A stretch of DNA of 64,000 bases, taken from assembly GCA_963782985.1 (NCBI GenBank), contig CAWALU010000002.1, positions 253,995-317,994 of the forward strand. Direction: 5' to 3'. The first letter of the stretch is position 1, and every line of letters starts with the position of its first letter. The notes beneath the pieces were generated by a model. It was not told the origin of the DNA, ran no database searches, and saw nothing but the letters and a program-made list of their open reading frames with translations. Of this stretch, positions 1 to 9,400 are shown one piece after another. This stretch comes from CAVSWT01 sp963782985. GTDB lineage: Bacteria > Bacteroidota > Ignavibacteria > Ignavibacteriales > Ignavibacteriaceae. Position numbers and translations under genes: made by a program.

Positions 1-1
1 A

Positions 2-712
2 AAACCAACTGATGAAGTCGAACTTCTTCCGTCTGAAAGATTAATCAATAAACTTGAAGCCAACAGAAGACGAATAAAAACTTTTGAAGGAAACGGAGTT
101 ATAAAAATAAAAAGCAGCCGTTTTAATAACAGCGCAACTTTTAAAGTTACACTTTCAAAGCCCGATTCAATTTACTTAACAATTATGGGACCGTTTGGAA
201 TTGAACTTGCTCAGGCGGTTGTTACTGATAAGAATTTTATTTTTTATGATGCGCTTCAAAATACAGCCTATAAAGGCTCGGTGAATGATAATGTATTAAA
301 GGAAATTTTTAAAGTGAATTTAACTTTTAATGAATTGGTTGACGCGTTTGTCGGCTCGGTGAACTTAACAGGTAATCTTTATACTAATCCAACCAGTTAT
401 GAAGTTGAAGATGATCAGTATGTTTTAACTTATGACGATTCTCTCTCCAGCAAAGAAACAAAATACCGGGTTGATATACGCGAGTTGGGAATTACAAATT
501 ATCAACTAAGCGATAATGGCAATGAATTACTGGAAGGAAATTACTCTCAATTTGAATTACTTGAAGGCGTTGCTGTCCCAAATAAAATTGAAATTCAAAA
601 TAAAAAAGATGACCAAATAATTGATATAGAATACCGAAACATAGCGTCCAACAAAAAAAATATCTTCATTGATTTTAAAATACCTGAAGATGCAACTATA
701 ATTAAATGGTAA
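2..712 (+). CDS. DUF4292-type (LolA-like) lipoprotein, 5' end outside window
   Basis: The reading frame is already open at base 2, so the N-terminus and any signal peptide lie upstream. About 236 residues are visible. They alternate short beta-strand-like stretches and end in a basic, hydrophilic tail. The pattern (early GNGVIKIK strand, then a segment reading TIMGPFGIELAQAVV, then a conserved FYDALQNTAYKG stretch) fits the DUF4292/LolA-like envelope lipoproteins that in Bacteroidetes usually sit just before an M23-family gene. That is the arrangement here: the next gene starts inside this one with a 7-base overlap, so the two are probably translated together. Family assignment is from recall of the pattern and is moderately secure; the biochemical role is unknown. 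Confidence 0.6.
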   Translation, partial: KPTDEVELLPSERLINKLEANRRRIKTFEGNGVIKIKSSRFNNSATFKVTLSKPDSIYLTIMGPFGIELAQAVVTDKNFIFYDALQNTAYKGSVNDNVLKEIFKVNLTFNELVDAFVGSVNLTGNLYTNPTSYEVEDDQYVLTYDDSLSSKETKYRVDIRELGITNYQLSDNGNELLEGNYSQFELLEGVAVPNKIEIQNKKDDQIIDIEYRNIASNKKNIFIDFKIPEDATIIKW

Positions 713-1992
713 TTGGGAAAAAATATTTTGCAGCCTTTCTCACGCTTATTTTCGCCGCTTCGATTTATCCGCAGCAAAACCAGCAAATTGATTTAAAGAA
801 AAATGAACTTGAAAAAATTCACGATGACATTCGTGAATTAGAAAATGATATATCTCAAAAATCAGCGAAGGAAAAAGAAACTTACGCGGTTTATGAAAAT
901 TATAATAAGCAAAACTTTTTGCTTTCAAAGTTGATTGCCAAAATAAAAGATGAAGAAAATAATCTTCAACGAAAAATAACTTCCGGCGAAGAAAAAATAA
1001 CCTCGCTTAAAAAAGAAATTACCGACCTACAAAAAAATTACTCAAAGTACGTTGTCTCTATTTACAAATACGGCGGTCAAAATGAATTGGCAAGTCTGTT
1101 TGACGCTGAATCTGTTCAGCAGGCTTTGCTTCGTTATAAATATTTGCAGAAGTTTTCAGAAAAACGGGAAGCTGATTTAAAGAAATTTGAAGAAAGTAAG
1201 AAACAGCTTTTAGAAACAAGAGTAATTTTAGAGAAAGAAAAAAATAAAAAGGCGGCGCTGGTTATTCAAAAACAAAAAGAAGAAAATTTATTAGCGGGTA
1301 AAATTTCCGAAAGAAAAAAAATATTAAATGTTATAAAGCATGATAAAGCTTCTTTAAAAAAAGAATTAATTTCAAAAAAATCAGCTGAAGATCAAATTAA
1401 AAATTTAATTAGTAAGCTTATTGAGGAAGAGGATCGAAAGAAAAAAGAAGCCAATAGATTAGCAAAATTAGAAAAAGAAAAAACGCAAAACCCTTCCACG
1501 GAAAAGACCAAAGAAAAAAGTATCGGCGCCTCAACTGAAACGCCTCCCGTTGATTATAACTTTGATTTGTCTAATTCAAATTTCACTTCATTCTCAAAAT
1601 TACGCGGGAGTTTAAACTTGCCCATTTTAAACGGGAAAATAATTAATCAATTTGGTGAAAATCTAAATTCAAAATTAAATACGGTAACGCTTAATTATGG
1701 AATTGATATAAAAGCCGGCGGCGACTTAAATGTAAAAGCTGTGGCGGATGGTATCGTTTCCGTTATCGATTGGATTCCCGGTTACGGCAGCGTAATTATT
1801 GTTACGCACAAAGATAATTACCGCACTGTTTACAGCCACCTTTCAGAAATATTTGTTAAAGAAGGGGACAAATTAAAAACAGGAGATTTAATTGCAAAGG
1901 TAGGCGAAAGTTTGGAAGGAAATATTTTACACTTTGAAATCTGGAGTTCGCGCAGCAATCAAAACCCGGAAATATGGCTTGCGAAAAAATAA
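706..1992 (+). CDS. EnvC-like murein hydrolase activator (degenerate M23 domain)
   Basis: The 428-residue protein has a signal-like N-terminus, a long charged coiled coil (about residues 25-260) and a C-terminal LytM/M23 domain (about 300-428). This is the layout of EnvC, which activates cell-wall amidases at the division site. The active site is incomplete. The zinc-ligand His of the HxxxD motif is Asn330 (Asp334 is kept), and the first His of the HxH motif is Ile407 (His409 is kept); His378 is also present. EnvC-type activators lack the same catalytic set, so this is more likely a regulator than a peptidase (inference). The start codon overlaps the end of the preceding lipoprotein gene, giving a two-gene unit. 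An active M23 enzyme would need the missing ligands. Confidence 0.85.
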   Translation: MVIGKKYFAAFLTLIFAASIYPQQNQQIDLKKNELEKIHDDIRELENDISQKSAKEKETYAVYENYNKQNFLLSKLIAKIKDEENNLQRKITSGEEKITSLKKEITDLQKNYSKYVVSIYKYGGQNELASLFDAESVQQALLRYKYLQKFSEKREADLKKFEESKKQLLETRVILEKEKNKKAALVIQKQKEENLLAGKISERKKILNVIKHDKASLKKELISKKSAEDQIKNLISKLIEEEDRKKKEANRLAKLEKEKTQNPSTEKTKEKSIGASTETPPVDYNFDLSNSNFTSFSKLRGSLNLPILNGKIINQFGENLNSKLNTVTLNYGIDIKAGGDLNVKAVADGIVSVIDWIPGYGSVIIVTHKDNYRTVYSHLSEIFVKEGDKLKTGDLIAKVGESLEGNILHFEIWSSRSNQNPEIWLAKK

Positions 1993-2018
1993 TTATCACT
2001 TAGCCTAATAAAGCTAAA

Positions 2019-3599
2019 ATGAAAAACTATTCTCAAACATTACTTCTCCCTTTTTCTATAATATTTTTGGTTAATATAATTTTTTACCTTCCTATTATTT
2101 TAAGCTTCCCCGGTTTTATCTACGATGACTACAGTGTTTTTGCTATGGTATCCAACAGTCATCAGCTTATTTCCACCAATCCAAATGAAATATTTTTCTT
2201 TTTTGTAAGACCGCTTTCTTACCTAACTTTTAAATTGGATTACCTTCTATGGGGAAATAATTTTTTAGGAATGAAACTGTTTACATTGGTTTTACAAATA
2301 GTATTCATGTGCACATTCTTTCTAATTCTTAAAACTATTTCAGAACTTCGACATAAAAAATTTAATATGTGGCTGGCGCTGCTGCCTGCAATAGTTTTTT
2401 CAATTCATCCCGCCAGCTTAATTTGGATTTATTGGATCAGCAATAGAACAGAGCTTTTAGGACTTTTATTTTATTCTGCTTCTATGTTATTCTTCTTAAA
2501 ATATTTCCTTAAACAAAAATCATATTATTTAATATTTGTAATTATCTTTTATATTTTTTCAATTCTATCCAAACAGCAGGGGATACATCTTCCTCTATTA
2601 TTTATCTTCGCTTTACTGTTTCTAAAATTTATTCCTAAAAAAAGAAAAAAAAGTGTATTTGTTTCTGTGGCAGTATGTACAGTTTTAATGCTATCCTACT
2701 CGGTTTTAAATTATTTTTTATTTGGGTCCACATTAGATTTAGCTCTACATATATTTAAGAAACCATTATCTCTAATAGGAAACATATTACACGCCGTATT
2801 TCCCATTGCATCGCAAAATATTTATAACTTTTTTCTGCTGAATAAAACTTTGGCGCTTATGGCTTTAATGGCTTTGGCAATAATTCTTATTGTAACCATA
2901 TTCGTAAAAAAAGTACGGTTAAAAAGTATTTTACTTACAATGCTTTTTATTTTTGTAATTTTTTATCCAAGAATATTAGCTGTCGGAAACATCAGGGTAA
3001 ATGGGATAATTGTTTTTTGGGTGATGATAGGATTGTATTTATTATTAACTGAATTTAATATTAAAGATAAATTATTAATACCGTTGATTTCAGTTATTCT
3101 GGCAATTTCAATTTTTACTTTTATTGTAACTGCAGCAAATCATTTTCAGGTTATCAAAAATTACAAAAAGCAGCAAGAGCAATTAGCAAATATTTTAAAG
3201 GATAATGAGAATGCTTCAGTCTTTAGCGACCATTATTATGAAACGCTGCAGCCTGAAATTTATTATTATAAAAATAAAACCTTTGGAGTAGATTCAACCT
3301 TTAAAGCGCTTCCAATATTTTTTGACCGCAAACTGAAAAGCAATTATAATTTTGATGAAATGCTGATTGATATTACAAGTGAAAATGATGGTTTGAAAAT
3401 TAGGAGTTTAGATCCGCTTATTTATCTTTCATATAACTTGGACAAAACAATTGAAGAAGGAATTAAAATATTTGAAACAAAGCAAAGCTTTTCAGGCCGC
3501 GATTATTCCTACATAAAACTTATTCTTCCAAAAAATTATGCAGATTATTTAATTTATTTTAACGGCGGTAACTGGGAAAAGATAAATTTAAAAAGGTGA
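2019..3599 (+). CDS. Polytopic membrane protein, GT-C glycosyltransferase-like
   Basis: A 526-residue protein with a first membrane helix at about residues 9-31, an acidic YDDYS motif in the first extracytoplasmic loop (about 37-41), and roughly ten further hydrophobic segments up to about residue 375, followed by a soluble C-terminal domain of about 150 residues. An acidic pair in the first large loop plus many helices is the hallmark of GT-C fold enzymes (PMT/ArnT/TMTC-like), which transfer sugars from polyprenyl-phosphate donors. It lies 27 bases after the EnvC-like gene and 9 bases before a GT2 glycosyltransferase, which supports a role in surface-glycan or glycoprotein assembly. The exact substrate cannot be told from the sequence. 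Confidence 0.6.
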   Translation: MKNYSQTLLLPFSIIFLVNIIFYLPIILSFPGFIYDDYSVFAMVSNSHQLISTNPNEIFFFFVRPLSYLTFKLDYLLWGNNFLGMKLFTLVLQIVFMCTFFLILKTISELRHKKFNMWLALLPAIVFSIHPASLIWIYWISNRTELLGLLFYSASMLFFLKYFLKQKSYYLIFVIIFYIFSILSKQQGIHLPLLFIFALLFLKFIPKKRKKSVFVSVAVCTVLMLSYSVLNYFLFGSTLDLALHIFKKPLSLIGNILHAVFPIASQNIYNFFLLNKTLALMALMALAIILIVTIFVKKVRLKSILLTMLFIFVIFYPRILAVGNIRVNGIIVFWVMIGLYLLLTEFNIKDKLLIPLISVILAISIFTFIVTAANHFQVIKNYKKQQEQLANILKDNENASVFSDHYYETLQPEIYYYKNKTFGVDSTFKALPIFFDRKLKSNYNFDEMLIDITSENDGLKIRSLDPLIYLSYNLDKTIEEGIKIFETKQSFSGRDYSYIKLILPKNYADYLIYFNGGNWEKINLKR

Positions 3600-3608
3600 T
3601 CCAAAAAA

Positions 3609-4595
3609 ATGATTTCAGTTTTAATGCCCGTTTACAATAGTGAAAACTATATTGCCTTTTCCATAAAAAGTATTTTAAATCAGACTAACAAACACTTTGA
3701 ATTTATTATTATCAATGACGGCTCAACAGATAATTCTGAAAAAATCATAAAATCATTTAACGATGGGAGAATTAAATATTTTGTAAGGAAGCATCAGGGA
3801 ATTTCTGAAACATTAAACTACGGATTAACAAAATGCAGCGGCGAGTTAGTCGCACGAATGGACGCCGATGACATCGCTGAACATCAAAGGCTGGAAATCC
3901 AATTTAAATTTATGTGTGATAATCCGGAATACGATGTGGTATCTAGTTGGTATGCTTTATTTCAAAACCAAAAAATAAAGTATATAATACGGACAGGTGA
4001 AACGGATAATCAAATTAAAAAAAGATTGGCATTGCATAGTGAAATTGTTCATCCGGGTGTAATGTATCGAAAAAAAATAATTCAAAAATACGGTTATAAT
4101 TTAGATAGCGTGGAAGATTATGATTTATGGCTGCGTATAAAAAATGAAGCTAAATTTCATAACATACAAAAAGTTTTAACATTTTTACGGCTAACTAAAA
4201 ATTCATTATCCAGAAGTAATTTAATGGATATTCAGGCTAAACATTATTCAATACAAATACCTTATTACAAAAACTTAAAAAATAATTTTGGTGAATTAAA
4301 TAGGATTCAGGAAATTCAGGTTCGAGGATGGCGGGAATATTTTTACGGAGAAAAGTCTGAAGCAAAACGATATTGGAACGAAAATAATTTGCGATCGGTT
4401 TATAATTTCAAAATATTGTTTGCACTGCTAACAACTTATTTGCCTGATAAAATTTATCATAAAATTAGAAGCGCTAGCGTACTTTTAAGAATAAAATACC
4501 ATCTAAATTATTTTTCAAAAATAAATACTGCAGTCAGAAAAAGTTTTAAAAAAATTATTACAAATCTTGAAGCAAACTCAAATATTGATCAATAG
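3609..4595 (+). CDS. Family 2 glycosyltransferase
   Basis: A 328-residue soluble GT-A enzyme. The N-terminus VLMPVYNSE, the nucleotide-binding IINDGSTD segment (about residues 35-43) and the metal-binding MDADD (DxD type, about 82-86) are canonical for GT2. The C-terminal half, with LRLTKNSLSR, resembles enzymes that add sugars to O-antigen or exopolysaccharide chains. An AAAGGTGA-like ribosome site lies just upstream of the ATG. It is probably co-transcribed with the GT-C protein before it. Its last 38 bases overlap, tail to tail, the minus-strand GT4 gene, so the two 3' ends share coding sequence. Sugar specificity is unknown. Confidence 0.88.
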   Translation: MISVLMPVYNSENYIAFSIKSILNQTNKHFEFIIINDGSTDNSEKIIKSFNDGRIKYFVRKHQGISETLNYGLTKCSGELVARMDADDIAEHQRLEIQFKFMCDNPEYDVVSSWYALFQNQKIKYIIRTGETDNQIKKRLALHSEIVHPGVMYRKKIIQKYGYNLDSVEDYDLWLRIKNEAKFHNIQKVLTFLRLTKNSLSRSNLMDIQAKHYSIQIPYYKNLKNNFGELNRIQEIQVRGWREYFYGEKSEAKRYWNENNLRSVYNFKILFALLTTYLPDKIYHKIRSASVLLRIKYHLNYFSKINTAVRKSFKKIITNLEANSNIDQ

Positions 4596-5616
4596 TTTTA
4601 TCGATATTAAACTTCTCTTTAATAACAATTCTCGCATTCTTTAAAAGCGCTTCTCTTTTTTCCAAATCAGTTGCCGCTTCTTCCATTTTAGTGAACAGAT
4701 CATTTGCATTTCCCGGCTTAAATAAAAAACAATTTTCTTCATTAAAAACTTCCTCGTCCCCTTCAAAGTACGATTTTATAATTGAAATATTTTTTGCCAT
4801 AGCTTCAATTAAAACCAGTCCGAGTCCCTCAATGTATTCAGAAGGGAAAATCAGAATATCTATTTCAGCAAATATTTGATCAACATCCTCTGCCGGATTA
4901 AGGATTGTTACTGCATCATTGAATGAATTTAAAGAAATAAAAGATTTTATTTGTTCAAGTAATTCTCCTTGACCTCTTAAAATTAATTTGTGCTGAGGAT
5001 ATTTCGAATGAAAAAATTTAAACGCATGTAATAGAGTCATAATTCCTTTTAACTCGGTAAACCTGCCTACATATCCAAAATTAATAGGCTGTTCAATTTT
5101 CAGCTTTGTAATTATAATATTATTTGTTGGTATTCCATGCTCAATTAGTAGGATGCTATTCTTGTTGGAGTCAATCAAATCCTTTTTAACCGCATCGCTA
5201 ATGGCAATAAAACTATCGGCAATCAAAAATTTATTTATCCAATCATTAAAAACACAATGTGCAGTATAGATTATTTTAACTTTTGGGTAAAAGATTTTGA
5301 TAAAAAATATATGAGGCAAGAAAATTCTTTGATGATAATTAATACAATTAATTTTTTCAATCCTAATAATTCTTTTTATAGAAATAAGATTAAAAAAAAA
5401 TGTTAATGGATTATAATTAACTAAAAACGGAAACAGATGAGTTTTGACATTTGGCTTGATTAATTTTCCACTATAATAGAAACCTTTGCATGCCATTATT
5501 GTTACTTGATTAATTTTATCTGAAATGATATTTGAATAAAGTATTGTAGATTTTTCTGCTCCTCCAATGTCAAAAGTTTTCATCAAATTTAAAAGTGAAA
5601 TGTTTTTTAATTCCAT
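4558..5616 (-). CDS. Family 4 glycosyltransferase
   Basis: A 352-residue GT-B fold enzyme. The N-terminal domain has the LMKTFDIGGAEKS loop typical of GT4 proteins (the glycine-rich donor/acceptor loop), and the C-terminal domain has GYVGRFTELKG and the nucleotide-sugar-binding FPSEYIEGLGLVLIEAMA motif (the EX7E signature). Such enzymes act at the cytoplasmic face of the membrane in lipopolysaccharide or capsule synthesis. It starts one base downstream of the stop of the WecG/TagA-type gene on the same strand, so both belong to one transcript. The 3' end overlaps the convergent GT2 gene by 38 bases. Confidence 0.88.
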   Translation of the reverse strand: MELKNISLLNLMKTFDIGGAEKSTILYSNIISDKINQVTIMACKGFYYSGKLIKPNVKTHLFPFLVNYNPLTFFFNLISIKRIIRIEKINCINYHQRIFLPHIFFIKIFYPKVKIIYTAHCVFNDWINKFLIADSFIAISDAVKKDLIDSNKNSILLIEHGIPTNNIIITKLKIEQPINFGYVGRFTELKGIMTLLHAFKFFHSKYPQHKLILRGQGELLEQIKSFISLNSFNDAVTILNPAEDVDQIFAEIDILIFPSEYIEGLGLVLIEAMAKNISIIKSYFEGDEEVFNEENCFLFKPGNANDLFTKMEEAATDLEKREALLKNARIVIKEKFNIDKTIDQYLSLLQDL

Positions 5617-5617
5617 C

Positions 5618-6421
5618 TTATTTTTCTTTTACAATTTGAATAATCATTTTAAAATAAAAAGGAAGATCATTTAAAATATATCTTGTAAATAATCTCTTGG
5701 GTTCGTTTAACAGCCTCCAAAACCATTCAAGCCCAAGTTTTTGAAATATTTTAGGAGCGCGTTTTTTTTTACCTGAATAAAAATCAAATACGGCTCCAAC
5801 TCCCACATTTATTTTAGCGCCGATAATATTTTTATTTTGTTCAATCCATATTTCTTGTCTTGGCGATCCGAGCGCTACAAAAAGAATATCAGGTTTAGCA
5901 GACTGTAATTCTAAAACAACTCTTTCGTTTTCGATTTCCTTAGTTTCAAAATATTTAGGCGGAGACAAAGCGGCTGCAACAATTAAATTAGGATAGGCGC
6001 TTTTAATTTTTTGTGTTACTAATTTTTGAACTTCGATTGACGATCCCACTAATGCAATTGGAAGTTTATTCTTTTCCGCAATTGAAAGTAAAATACTAAA
6101 GACGTCGCTGCCCGTTATTCTTGGCGGCATTTTCCCATGCTTTAAATATATCAATGAAGTTATACCTATTCCGTCAGGCAAGACGAGAAAAGCGTTTTTA
6201 CATATTTGTTTGAAATTACTATTTAAATTTGTGTTGCGTAAAAAATCTAAATTGAATGTAACAATTATATTATTTTCAACGCTATTTTTTATACTTGACT
6301 GCAATAGATTTTCAAGAGAATCTTTTGGAATGAATGAAACGGCTATGTTATCTATCAAGTATCTTTTCAATGAATCTATTGTTGATTGTAATTGGGTTGC
6401 AGGGTAACTTTGGCAAAACAT
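5618..6421 (-). CDS. WecG/TagA/CpsF family (GT26) glycosyltransferase
   Basis: A 267-residue enzyme. Family signatures in order are the TFNLDFLRN strand, LPDGIGI, RITGSDVF, LFVALGSPRQEIWIEQ and VGVGAVFDFYSG, ending with GLEWFWRLLNEPKRLFTRY. These match the GT26 family that transfers N-acetylmannosamine-type sugars to lipid-linked GlcNAc (UDP-ManNAcA in WecG, ManNAc in TagA). It leads a two-gene unit with the GT4 enzyme. The N-terminus before about residue 48 is less typical, so the exact start is uncertain. Only about 30 bases separate it from the divergent PorU-like gene, so promoters for both must be compact or lie inside coding sequence. Confidence 0.88.
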   Translation of the reverse strand: MFCQSYPATQLQSTIDSLKRYLIDNIAVSFIPKDSLENLLQSSIKNSVENNIIVTFNLDFLRNTNLNSNFKQICKNAFLVLPDGIGITSLIYLKHGKMPPRITGSDVFSILLSIAEKNKLPIALVGSSIEVQKLVTQKIKSAYPNLIVAAALSPPKYFETKEIENERVVLELQSAKPDILFVALGSPRQEIWIEQNKNIIGAKINVGVGAVFDFYSGKKKRAPKIFQKLGLEWFWRLLNEPKRLFTRYILNDLPFYFKMIIQIVKEK

Positions 6422-6454
6422 AAATTATAAAATTTATTAAAGTCACGTTTGAAT

Positions 6455-9400
6455 ATGCTTAAAACGAAATTAGAGATGATTGCCTTTTTGTGTTTACTGC
6501 CCGCTTTATTGCTAGCTCAGGAATTAAACATAATTGAAAAATCTGAAAGCGAAATATACAAAATTAGTTTTGATGCTCCTGTAATTAATTTCAATATTAA
6601 GAAGCTTCAAAATAGAAATACAATTTCTTTCCCTGACTTTAGCGATGAAAGCGCTTCAGGCGAATTTATTCTTCCTAAAAAAGATTTGTTCATTGCAATC
6701 CCTCCCAACAGTAATCCGGCTATTCAGTTAAATATTATTAATCAAGAATTTATCGACGCTTATCCGGAAATAAATCCATTAGTAAAATCTGTAAATGGTT
6801 CCCTGGTGGTTTATCAAGAAGTTGAAATGCCTGTTCGCATTAACGGTTCAAAAAATTTAAAAATTAAAGGCAAGTTGTGGATAGGAAATAGTTATTGTTT
6901 ACACGTTCAAATAAAATTATATGATTTTGATAGTAACAATAGACGAACAATTAAATTTAATAAGTTCGAGTTACGGCTAACTTTTAATAGCAAGGTTGAA
7001 TTCTCAAATTCAACTTCTAAAAAATTAAGCGGCGTTAACTCTTTAATTATTAACCCGAAACTTGCGGCTAATTATTTTGGCGAGCCTAATTTTCATGTTG
7101 TCGATTCCGATAGCTGGATCGATTACACAAAGGATTATTTAAAAATAGGAACGACAAAAAATTCAATTTATAAAATCACTCCATTTGATCTCTCTTCATT
7201 TAAAATTAATTACAATTCTATTGATCCAAAAACATTTAAGCTTTTTAAGAATGGAATTGAAATTCCGATTTATGTGAATGGCGAAGATGATGGACTTTTT
7301 AATGAAAGCGATTTTATTGAATTTGTTGGGGAAAGAGATTATGGCGGGCATCATCGCGAAGTTAGCGAATACGGAAAGCCTTATAATGAATATTTGGGAC
7401 GATATACAGATACAACTATTTATTGGTTAACCTGGAATGGAGATTATGGTTTGCGAGTTCCAATAATATCAAACAATAATTTGATTACCCAAGACACGCT
7501 TAAATATTATAATGAAATTATACATCTTGAAACTAATAATTGGTTTGATTTTTCCATGGATGATTTGGTTAGACGAGAAACTCCTTTCTGGTATGAAAAT
7601 AAAACCTGGAATGAAGGCAACTTAAGCGTAGGCATAAGAAATAAAAATTTTACTTTGACTGATATTTATCCAAATAAGCCTGTCAAAGTTTTTTCAAAGC
7701 TGCAAAGTTATGCAACTAATATTATTGAAGACGCTCATCTCCTAAGCATATCGTTAAATAATGAAGCGGTTCAAGATTCGGGATATATTTCCAAATATCA
7801 AAAAAAAGTTTTAACCGGCGAATATAATTCTAATATTTTAAACGAAGGAACAAATACTTTAAAACTTCATTCTTATTCAACAGCCGCATTCCCTAATCTT
7901 TGTATTTTGGATTGGTATGAAATAGAGTATCCGCGCTATTTAAAAGCTAATAATGATTCCCTAAATTTTTCGTTTCCATATTTACTTTCAAGTTATTTTC
8001 ATTCTGTAAAAATAAATAATGTTACAGTGGATAATTTTTCAATTTGGAAGTATGGACAGTTATATTCAAAATATATTTCGCAAAAGATAAATGATGAAAT
8101 AGTTTTTAACGACACCATTCATGCAAATGATAAATTTATTATTCTTGATGAAAATAAATTACAGTCCCCTAAATTTTATTACGCGAAAAAATTCGTCAAC
8201 TTAAGAAGTGCTCAGAACAAAGCGGATTACATAGCCATCACTCATAAAAAGTTTTTATCGCAGGTAAATGAATATGCAAATTTTATTTCAGAAAATTATC
8301 TTGTCGGCGCGGCGGTAATTGATGTGGATGATATTTATGATGAGTTTTCTTACGGGCAGTTTAATCCGGAAGACATAAGAGAATTTCTAAAAGCTACGCA
8401 CAATAGCTGGCAGCAGCCAGTCCCCAAATACGCCGCATTAATTGGCGGCGCCACTTATGATTATCATCGGAACAAAACTACTTACCAAAATGTTCCGCCA
8501 GTAAATAATTATGTCCCGTCGTTCGGAGTTTCGGTTAGCGACAATTGGTTTGTTACCTGGGATACTACAACTGCTTATCTTCCTCAGATGAATGTTGGAA
8601 GAATTCCCGTTACAACTAACGAAGAGTTTGCAAGATATTTTGAAAAGCATCGCAATTTTCTTTCTCATAAAATTGATGATTGGAATAAAAGATTTATTTT
8701 CTTTTCCGGCGGAACGGGAGACAATCAAAATCAATTAAATCAGCTTCGCGAGGTTAATGAATATATAATTAACAGTTTCATAAAACCTCCGCCAATAAGC
8801 GGCAGCTATACTCATTTTTATAAAACAATAAATCCGAGAACTAATTTTGGTCCATACGCTACCGAAGAAGTTCAATCGGCAATTAAAGCAGGCGGAATTT
8901 TTATTTCTTATTTGGGACACAGCGGAACGCAAACGTGGGATAATTCAATTACCGAGCCTTCTCAATTAAAAAACAACATTAACAGAAATCCATTCATATC
9001 GGATTTTGGCTGTTCAACAGCGCGTTTTGCCGAGCCTGATATTACTTCCTTTTCAGAATTATTTTTATTAGCGCCGGAAGGGCAGGCAATAGCTTATGTT
9101 GGAAATTCTTCTTTGGGTTTTGTTTCCACTTCGGTTTTATTTCCAAAAATATTTTATAAAAAATTATTGGCTGACTCAATTTATAACATCAGCGAAGCGC
9201 TTAAACTTGCCAAGTTGGAAATGCTTCAGCAGTATGGCGGCAGCGGCGTTTATCAGCTTTTTGCCTTGACGAATACTCTTATTGGCGATCCGATTATTAG
9301 TTTGCCGCTGCCAAATAAACCTGACCTTTCAATAACGAGCAGCGATGTTTTTTATAATTCATCTAAATTATCTGACCAGCAAGATTCAGTTGGAATAAAA

